The translations under genes were made by a program, and so were the position numbers. A stretch of DNA of 64,000 nt from Bugulina stolonifera (lineage: Eukaryota > Bryozoa > Gymnolaemata > Cheilostomatida > Bugulidae). The stretch covers positions 15,187,001 through 15,251,000 of the forward strand of contig OW285196.1 of assembly GCA_935421135.1 (NCBI GenBank). The letters are read 5' to 3'. Under the pieces are notes generated by a model. That model was not told the origin of the DNA. It did not search any database and was given only the letters and a program-made list of their open reading frames with translations. Of this stretch, positions 51,401-61,700 are shown one piece after another (the stretch's first letter is position 1; each line of letters opens with the position of its first letter).

Positions 51401-54400
51401 ATAATAAACATTTCCTCATAACCTTTGACACAAATTCATAATCATAATTTCCTTACGTCTGAATCATGATTATGAAATCTAACAGGATTTACATGTGTAT
51501 TAATATCTTATCACTGTATTTCAGACCTACTTGTACTCGTAACTCTCTTGCCACCTTCCATCACTATATTAAACATATCAACTGTTTAGATTCACATGTG
51601 TAGGACCTGCTATCTGTCTTACATGTACGTAACATTTTGTTTAGGACCCAGCAGCTAGTACAGATATAAACAGTAGAGATGATGACCCCATTCCTAGGTA
51701 TGACTATACCAATGAAAACAGACATGGCACAAGATGTGCTGGTACTGTAGCAGCGCAAGCGGATAATGACAACTGTGCCGTAGGTGTGGCATATGACTCT
51801 GCTATTGGAGGTAAGGCTATATCCACCATGGTTTCCCTAAGACCCTAAGGCTATCCACATATCATCACATCCATCAGTAAATCTGCTCTGACATAGCCAC
51901 ACTTCACGTCAGACTGTTTTGCTTCTTCACTCTATTTGCTAGTACGCATTCTGTATACATTTAGGTATTAGAATGCTGGATGGTTCCGTCACAGACACTG
52001 TTGAAGCCATGTCCCTAAGTTTCAATCGTAGTCATATAGATATTTACTGTGCCAGTTGGGGTCCAGATGACAGTGGACGAGTTGTTGAAGGACCAGGACT
52101 GTTGACCAGCAAAGCCTTTCGAGATGGTGTCAGACTGGTAAATGATTATTATAGCTTGCCTATAAATATTTGCAAATATTATAGTTTGCATAACAGATAG
52201 AATCTAACATGTCATCTCCCACTGCGCTCAGAAGAGCTGACTACTAGGTCTAGCATTGTGCCAACACTTGAGAATCTCTGATAGCTGAGTGAAGGAACTA
52301 ACGCTATCACAACAACTAATGCACTTGTATCTACATGTAGTATAGGCAGTGCATATCTGCTCATACATGCACTAGTATCTACCTGATTTAGGGCCGAGAT
52401 GGTAAAGGAAATATCTTTGTCTGGGCATCTGGAAATGGTGGAAGACAAATGGACTCATGTGCCTGTGATGGATACTCTAACAGCAAATACACTCTTTCTG
52501 TTAGCGCTGTTTCTGAGCATAATCTACCTCCCTGGTACCAGGAGCAGTGCTCATCTATCCTAGCCTCTACCTACAGCAGTGGATCAGCACAGGAGAAAAA
52601 GGTAAAGTCTTTCCTTCAATTAAAAATGGCTCCTAATAGCCGAAGTTTATCTTCACACTAACTAACTATGAACCAAATCTATTCTGATACATGTGCGCTC
52701 CCTGACCATGGATTATCCATGCATATTTTTTGCATCATACTTCTATATTGCTCTAAGTCATTGACTAAAATTGAAGCTTTCTTGCATCTCGGGTATAGGG
52801 CACATATTAGACATCTTATTACCCATAATCCTGTATAGGTAGACATCTCATTACCCATAATCCTGTTTAGGTAGACATCTCATTACCCATAATCCTGTTT
52901 AGGTAGACATCTCATTACCCATCATCCTGTTTAGGTAGACATCTCATGACCCATAATCCTGTTTAGGTAGACATCTCACTACTCATAATCCTGTTTAGGT
53001 AGACATCTCATTACCCATAATCCTGTTTAGGTAGACATCTCACTACCCATAATCCTGTTTAGGTAGACATCTCACTACCCATAATCCTGTTTAGGTAGAA
53101 ATCTCACTACCCATAATCCTGTTTAGGTTGTAACCACAGATCTACGCCACGGCTGCACAACAAGTCACACTGGAACATCAGCATCTGCTCCAATAGCTGC
53201 AGGGCTCGTGGCTGTGATGCTGCAGGCGAAGTAAGTAGAATATTTCATTGTCATTCCAAAAATATAATATTTATGAGGAAAATGGGTGGGCTGATGAGCT
53301 AGGAATTGTTTCCTCTGACCAGGTTGGTCGTCTGTTTGGTTTAGGCCAAGCAGCCAAATCTGAAATTTTATTATGCCTGTTCCAAGAGTCACGAAGGCAC
53401 TAACTGTTAGAGGAGCATATGTATGTTTTATTGTCGATTTAATATTCCAGCTGTTCATACTACCTGAATCAAAGTTTATGTTCATGGCTATACGATTGTT
53501 TAAAATATAACCAAAGCACGTATATGTTATGATTACCAGTCCTGACCTGTCTTGGAGGGATGTACAGTATGTGACAATTCTAGCAGCTAATCCTCAGCCC
53601 CTCCTCACAGACGGGGAGTTCAGAGTTAACGGAGTCGGCAGAAAGTGTAAGTTTACACCAGTAATAAAGAAATTGTTTACTTCAACACTCAATTCTGGTT
53701 TGAGATTCATATTATTGCATGCATGAGACAACTCCTAAACCCTCTCCGTCTGAGTATGCTGTATCTGTCTGCTAGCTTCTGGAATACTTGTTTCTGTTCC
53801 AACTTGTAGATAGCCACAAGTTTGGATATGGGCTAATGGATTTGGGAGAGATGGTTAGGATTGCACAGGCCTGGAATGGTACAAGCCCTCAATTGTCAAA
53901 TCAACTGCCTAAAACTCAACGTGACATGTATGTATAAAGCAAAAAATCTATCACTGTGTTACTTTGATTTACTGCATGCGCGTACATGTATGCATATCTA
54001 TCATTCATTTAATATGATGCTTGTATGTGTGTTTGATCTACTGCTTGTATATATATGTATCATGTATTTATAATATGCTAATGTACATTTGTCTAAAACT
54101 GCTATCCAAGTCAATGTCACAGTAACTATTGGAAGCATAATCTACTGTTCCATATGCTATTGATATGTAAAAGGTAAAAGGTCATCACTAGTTCTTGGAA
54201 AACAAATATTTTATAAAAAAAGTAGATCAACATAGATAAAAATATCTATCAATTAATTTAATATAATGCTTACATATTATCTATGTGTTTATCCAGTTTA
54301 TAGCATGTATATACATATTATATGTTTTGTAGAGCACTCAACACACCGTACACTGGTAGTATCGAAGTTAGTGAATGCTCCATAAATGACTCTGAATGCA

Positions 54401-57008
54401 TTAGACATCTGGAACACGTGGAGCTGGTATTGAGTATGCACTCGACCAAGAGAGGAGCTCTGTCAGTAAGTCTTCCTAAGAATGATATTGCCTCTGTGTA
54501 CTTTATCTTGCCCTCTCTAATAAATGAAATCCATTTTCATTTTTACACTAACGTTGAACACTGACCTTAAGGGCTAAAGGTGGAGTACATAATTAGCCTT
54601 ACACCTTTCCTTTGTTGAAATAGGGAGTACTCTTACTAAAATATCCTCTATAGGGCTACAGCTCTATTTCCCGAAGAGCACATGACTCATGCTGTTGTCC
54701 TTCGGTAGCTACTGTTTGTATAGCCTCAGTGCACTCAGACATTGGTAAACGCATGAGCTGATAAGAGAGTTATAATACAGGTGAGACTGACCAGTCCACT
54801 AGGAACAGAGTCTACCCTTCTACCTCAGCGTGAACGTGATACCTTGTCTGCTGGATTCGATAACTGGACTTTCATGTCTGTGCATTTCTGGGGAGAGAAT
54901 CCTGCTGGAACATGGAAGTTAGAGATTACAAACCCACACCATACTGGTAAGAACCTTATTGTGATACTCTTCCTGGAGATAGTAGTGCTAGCAGATAACT
55001 AGTCTTTATTCTCACAACCTGATTACGGAGTTTGTGAACCAATTGGTTGGCACTTGCAGCAATGACTGAGATTCTGGTAAGGTTATGGGTTCATGTACCC
55101 CGGAATTACTCTTGCGTAATGTAATTAGAAGCTTCCGGTAACATCATTGCTCCGGTATATATTGAAATAAAACTGCCCACATAATTTTATGTAGGTAGCA
55201 AGGTAGAACTGCACTAACTACTCATATTACAATAATAAGCACATATGAATGCATTCTCCCCGATTTACTTGTAGTTGCAATTTTGACTCATGTAATGCTT
55301 ATCCATTTGAATTGTGTACAGGTGAGCTAAAAGAGTACCAACTGATAACTTATGGAGTGTCTGAAGATCCTTTCCCAGAGGAAACCAATCTTACAAGAGG
55401 TAGGTCAAAGTTCACTGAATATTTGCCAATAAGATGGTCAAAAATCTGCTTTTTCGAGAGCAATAGCTCACCTTTTGTTGGTGGTAAAAGTTATTGTGCC
55501 AAAGGGCTCCGAACTTTGCTCCTCACAACTATTGCTCAATAGCTGAGCTGTAGTCAACACTTAGTTGTAATATAATATTGCAGACACTCAAAGCATGGAA
55601 AGATGTGAATAGCTACCTGGTTTAATTTTCCAAATTTCTGTTTTCAGTAGAGCTGACAAACTCTTCAAGCACATCAGCATCAACTACAGTTCAGCCACCG
55701 TCAACAACTCCAGAGTTGTCATCTCCTACCAATCAAACAGCTATAAAAAGGCTGGCTTTCAAGGCTCAGTACACTGTCAGCTGTGATTTCCTTCACGACA
55801 CTGGCATTAAAGCTATATTTGAAAATGTTTTGGGGTACAGAGCTATAGGATTCCAAAGGACCATCTGCAAGTCAGGTTAGTAACACAAGTTATTAATAGG
55901 TCTGCTTGGTAACACCCAAGTCATTAACAGGACAGGTCGGTAGTTCTTGATATGCAAGCCATGACAAGTCAGATAAGTAGCACTTCAGTGAAACGGGCAT
56001 TCTGAACAATTTAAACAAAAACCACAGCCATAGATCAACAAAAGTTTTAGCAGAATTCAGAAATATTTTTCAAATATGTACAAACTTATTTTCGGCTTCA
56101 GCTTTACGATGTCACAGGATGTTGTGATGTACATGTGAAATATTTATAACATCAACCAAATTTCATCATGAATGATATACATGCACTCTGTAATAACAGC
56201 TCAAACCTACACATTGCAGTATAGGTTGAATAGGAGGCTCGCCTCAGTTTGAACTCCATTTCATGTGCACCGTTACTTCCTGTGGCAGTGAGCGGATGTT
56301 GTGTAAATATTCTACCTTGAATACTAAAGCCCGTTAAACACTGCCGGCAAGTAACAGCCTGCGAATGCTTAAGGTCAAGTATAAGAAGAATCGGTGGTTG
56401 TATGAAACATACAGTAACATTCCCTTATTAGTATGTAGCTGTTGCTACGCATATAATATACTTCCTACTTTGTATTTATTACCCAGAATGCAACATGGCG
56501 GTGAGGGACAAGTTTCAGTACGAGTGTGAGAACAACCTACTGCATGTCACTTGGTACACAGAAAAAGAGTTTCCTGGGAGTGTCACTGCTGTACCCGATG
56601 CATGGCACTGTCTACTTAAAGTTAGACTCGAGTCGGAAGCTTCTAGACTCGCCTCTGTTGTGATACTTGATCACTACCCACCGTAAGTACAACAATATAC
56701 ATTATGTAACTCTTTAAACTCATTCTACACATACCAGAACACACCTATACAAATACAGAGAAAAGTGAAATTAGTTAATCAATGTGAATCAATAAGTTGT
56801 ATTCAATTTTCTCCACTATAACATTTTATATAGCAATAGGCTTATAATAACATAATAATATTATATTATAATATTATAATATGTGAAATGCATTTCCTTT
56901 CCACCAGCTGCAAGTAATGCACTAATCAGGGTAACTAATTGCAGGTTGGTGACTCCTCTCCAAACTTCCAGTGGAGAAACAGTTGAAGTTATACTAACCT
57001 CTGGCTAA
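48413..57008 (+). CDS. Furin-type proprotein convertase, copy 1 (secreted, novel C-terminal region)
   Basis: Sixteen exons: 48413-48580, 49252-49356, 50202-50309, 50635-50775, 51645-51810, 51965-52137, 52392-52601, 53127-53230, 53540-53646, 53810-53927, 54333-54465, 54781-54946, 55322-55399, 55648-55875, 56487-56682, 56945-57008. They total 2265 bases (754 aa), all in phase. The order is signal peptide ([19 protein letters not shown]), inhibitory prodomain ending at RKRVKR, subtilisin-like catalytic domain and P domain to about residue 592. A Ser/Thr/Pro linker and about 125 C-terminal residues with several Cys follow, with no membrane helix. Catalytic D160 (MDDG), H201 (RHGTRC), N302 (WASGNGG) and S375 (HTGTSASAP) keep exactly furin's spacing. 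The oxyanion residue is Asn, unlike the Asp of PC2. It should cleave precursors after paired basic residues in the secretory pathway. The upstream ATG at 48413 is preferred because it starts the hydrophobic leader. Confidence 0.95.
52839..53126 (+). repeat. 32-bp minisatellite carrying repeated splice acceptors
   Basis: Nine units of 32 bases (GTAGACATCTCATTACCCAT plus AATCCTGTTTAG) end exactly at the acceptor of exon 8 of convertase copy 1. Each unit contains a CCTGTTTAG/GT acceptor-like end. Copy 2 has a single diverged unit at the same place (about 63229-63260). Confidence 0.9.
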
Positions 57009-58745
57009 TACAGGATGAACTGCGCCTTTAATATAGCCAACATACATGTATATGGAACAGGATGGACCCTGCCTTTAATATAGCCTACATACATACATGC
57101 AACGAAGATGTGCATTGCCTGGCCTGCCTACATCAGCTGCATAATAATTATATTACCATTAATTGTACTATTGAACTGAATCCCGTGTATATATACATGT
57201 ACACTGTACAATTTCACCGTGTGTGATTTACTTTATCATATAGTACACATCTAAATTACTAGTACCTACATTTATCAAATTCCATTTGTTTTACCCATAT
57301 TATTAAACTTGAGTTGTAAGTCAGCAAAACAATAATTTAAATACATTATAATAAATAATTCAACCTACCGCAAAATATAAATTAATGATCAGGCGTCATG
57401 TAATGGAAAGAAATAAGATACCATCAACTTTTATACCTATAAAATAAGTGCTATGGCTGTCATATACATTACATGTATATCTATGCAATTTGACAACTGC
57501 AGCTGCATAGTTTATTAGTCCAGCTTTATCTTCTTACCAATTTTATTAGCAGAAGAAATCCTCATGTCAGGGTCTTTGTGTTATAAACTTGTACCTGCAC
57601 CTCCCAAGGAAATGGGTAGACGTGGTAAAACAGTTCAAAACTCCTACAAGTACGGTAGAGTAAAGTATCACAGTTTTTACTCCACTGATGCCAACCTTAA
57701 CCCAGTTCAAGTCCAAGTTCTGCTGAACTAATTGTATAACAAAAAACTCAGGCTAAATATTGTTGACTGTTGAACATGAAGTTATCTCGCCTTGTGACAG
57801 GTTAGGACAATTCCAACCAGCATGTAAACTTTTGCATATACATATACATATACATGTACATGGTAGTACTCACCAGAGCTGACAACTCCTATATTTAATA
57901 TATATTGTGGAGACGGTGATGTGATATATACAGACCTATAGGGTAATGAGTAAAGTGCTATGCAATACTGTCCAGGCCTAGAGGGTAATGAGTAAAGTGC
58001 TATGCAATACTGTCCAGCAATATGGGTTGCAATAAGGTGCACTGATATAGAAATAAACAGATTGCAGGAATATAATATTATGCTATATGAACTAGGATAA
58101 TGTTTCCTGTTCCTGACATACACTTGACAAGGACACACTGCACTGCAACATATTTGGCAATATTTCCCAGTAGACATATTATAGCTGCAATCACAGTCAT
58201 TAGTGTGTTCAAGGCTGTTCCAGCTATTTTTGGCTTAGGGGCCGAAAAGCCCAAGTCTGAGGATCGAGCTACCCAGACTGATCCAAAAAGTAGCTTAAAC
58301 TGCTCTCTATCAAATTGCAGGATCACAGGCTGCTCACACTGTCTTTTAGACTATTAACACTGGCCATAACTTTGTGGTCAATGTGTAAAAAGTTGAATTT
58401 TGAGAATATTGACATCAACAAATATCTGTTTTTGTTTATGCCCACCTTGTCCCCACGGTTGTAACAGCCATGGATGCGTTTATCTTGAGGTACATAGAGA
58501 GATAATGCTAGAGAGAACTGTGGCAACCTTTGAGCTATTCAACAGGATTTTGGTTCCCACAAGCATTTAGAGCACTGGATTGAACTCCATAATTTCAGCA
58601 GAGGGCTAACCCATTGACCTCTACAAATAAATGAGACCACCAGCTGACCTGTTTATAAGCTCAGTGAATGTGACTCTACCATATCTCATTACTGTGCTGT
58701 AGCTGAGTGTTGTTAGCTACAACCTCGTACAATATAAACAGCAGG
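57009..58745. other. Spacer and duplicated 5' flank of convertase copy 2
   Basis: No gene is established. Similarity to unit 1 starts near 57500. A roughly 46-base direct repeat lies near 57930-58020. The stretch about 58205-58500 has no counterpart in unit 1. Minus-strand ORFs at 57782-58177 and 58078-58326 partly match minus-strand ORFs of unit 1. Confidence 0.5.
58653..58659 (+). promoter_or_regulatory. TATA-like motif upstream of convertase copy 2
   Basis: TTATAAG at the same distance from the ATG as in copy 1. Confidence 0.35.
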
Positions 58746-61700
58746 ATGAACTGCCTTACATCTCTGGTCTTTCTTGGAATTATCTCCTCTGTATACTTGC
58801 TGAAAGATGGTAAGCATTTCACTAACACTTGGGTTGTCGAACTAGAAACAGAATTGTCAAAGGAGGACGTGAATAAACTAGCGAATTCTCTTGGATTCGT
58901 CAATCATGGACGGGTAAGTCACATGTGGACGATGTGATGTATCTCATAGCTATTGCTAATGAAATGTGCACAGTTCATAGGGTAGCCAAACCTCTTATCC
59001 ATGTAATCACCTTTCATTGTCCATTTCTATTGCAAGTAAATACAATACCTACGTACATGTACATAACAGGATTGGTGAAACATGCTGAGTTATGATAGAG
59101 AGATAGAGAGGTGCAGGTCGAGTTTGAATATCATATATACCGGTTTTTTCATTCAAATAGGAAGCCCATTTTACTTTGCACACATAAGCTTCAAGTTTAA
59201 CTACATGTAATTGTTTAATTAATATTGTTATAGTTATTGTCTTGTGTTTCAATTATCCCTTTGCCTGCGCCACCACATTCCATAGGCTTTTAGCAATCAG
59301 TGAAATATATATCACAAATTCACAGTATACATGTAAATGTATATTCTTTATGTAAGTCACCCACCAATATGTACCGTCAACCTTGCTATATAACCATATG
59401 CTACATAGTACAACATTAAAAGCTACTGAGACATTATAATGTAGTTTCAAAGTATTTCCAAAGATATAAATAATTCCCATAATTCCTATGCTCTTATGTC
59501 AGCACTGTGAATACTACTATATCTATTTATTAGGTATTACCAGGACTGAACCATCATGTGTTCTACCATCCCAGATTATCTAAGAGGTCTGTTATTCACC
59601 AACACAAGCATACAGCTAGACTCAACAGCCATGTGCATGTAAGTATAACTCCAGATGTGCTGTGCTGACGAGTTCTGTGTTCATCACCTCTGCTATGGCA
59701 GCGTACTCAAGTATGATCATATACATGACACACAGTAGTTAGTATATTATCTGTATAATATTCATGTTCATGACAGATATTGCACTAAAACCTCCTAACT
59801 ATCTTACACTCTGTCAAAATGTCAACAGCCAACATGTGTATGTTACTCACTAGCTACTACACACTACTACTATGTATTATTTATTCATTCTCCTCAGCTG
59901 TAACCAGACATAAACACCCTACAATGCAAAAAAATATTCTATCAAACTGAAATTCAGCCTTAGCTAATCATATATAATATATATATATATATATTACATC
60001 ATATATTGTCAGAAGATAAGAGAGGCGGTAACTCCCTTCTTATACTAAAATTGACACAAAAGTTTCTAGATGATCTTTTGTTTACTATTATCAGTACAAG
60101 TTCCTCTTACATGAGGGTCAGGTAATAGTTGTGCTGTTATTACATAATATAATTATACTACATATTATAAATGTATATGTTTTCATAATTGTATATGTTT
60201 TCAAAATAGTGTTGTGCTGTTATTAAATGATATAATTATAATTAAAGTGTATTATATAATTACTAGTTCACCAATCAGCAATCACGTATTTTGAGTACTG
60301 AATATAAAATTCGACCAGTTAGGTTTAAAAGCTGCCGCCACGTGACATCATCCATGTGACATGATCCAGCCTATTTACTCATTGCAATTAAGAATTTTCT
60401 TGCTTAATTCAAACTCCAAGGGATGACCATAATAAATTGATTTGAATTAGGCCTGAGTTTGAATTGTACGATCACTTCATTAATTGAAGTCATTATAGCA
60501 TAATGATTTTAATTACATGCAAGTGAAGTGATCTTAGATCTTAGATATTATCGTTCCCATCAGGGACCAAGGCTAATAGTTTGAACTAGCCAAGTTTTTT
60601 AATTATCCGACGCTGAATTAAGCAAGTTCCACTGTACAACATTACTGTAGATAAGATCAGCAGAACAGGAAGTGGGGAGAAAGAGGGTGAAGAGAGACTT
60701 GATAGACGAACCACCAATGACATTCAACGATCCAATGTGGACTCAGATGTGGTACTTGGTAGGTATACCGAGTAAAGTAGAGCACAGTCTATGCACTGAG
60801 CATTCTACCAAGAAGTACGATATGATATAGGCAGTAGAGGATCCCAGAGACGCTGTACTTGGTCGAGTACATGTATTAGTAAAATTAGTTCAGGACACCG
60901 GTCCTTCATTTCTCATACACAGTGTTATATTTCATATTCATGCCGAAGACCTTTTATATGTGAATATTTGTCTGGGTACATCAAAGCTGATATGATATGA
61001 TATTTACTGTAAATCGTATATGTACAAACAGGTTATCTGCTTATATGTGTGTACAATGCAAACTGTAGAACAGGCATGAGACAAACCCTACCCAATATGA
61101 TCTAAATGTGGAAACAGCATGGAGGCAGGGGTTCACAGGGAAGAACGTGGTGGTAACCATAATGGATGACGGATTGGAACACACTCATCCAGATCTAAAG
61201 AACAATTATGTAAGTTAACAGTTCACCTGCTTCTATTGCTGAAGTCCATATTAACAGTGGCTACTACATAGCGTCTGGTCCAGTGACATGACAAGGACGT
61301 GGCTACTACATAGCGTCTGGTCCAGTGACATGAAAAGGACATGTCTCCTACATAGCCTCTGGGCCAGTAACATGGCATGAGTGTGGTCATGTAAGGCTAA
61401 TTTAATATTGTAGGAAAATGTCCCATTCAAAGTAGACAAGACTAAACAGTGTAACTATGAAGTACAGGGTGCAATAATACAGTGAGAAGATAACAGGTCT
61501 AGATCCTGTTTGATCTTACAATCATAATTCTGATATGGAAATTGTGCCAAAAGTTAAAAGGAAATATGATCAGATGTGAAGACATGTATGCATCCTCATA
61601 GTGACAGTTTGAGTGGCCAGCAATTGGTCACTGAAATCACTGACCTCACTTATTTTTTCTGGAGACATGCAAGTAGTTGACACTTATTTTCTCTGCCTAA

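Larger units (their letters stand above)
46488..57008 (+). repeat. Unit 1 of a tandem segmental duplication (proprotein convertase)
   Basis: Similarity with unit 2 begins at GCAGCTGCATAG (46488 here, about 57500 in unit 2) and runs through the convertase gene, covering exons and introns. The offset falls from about 11.0 kb to 10.3 kb because unit 1 carries an extra 952-base insertion, partly balanced by other differences. Sequence lying 3' of copy 2 is outside the window. Confidence 0.85.

Noticed and set aside
48413..57008. Naming the convertase PC2
   Set aside because: The oxyanion-hole residue is Asn (WASGNGG); PC2 has Asp there, so it is furin/PC1-type by that criterion.
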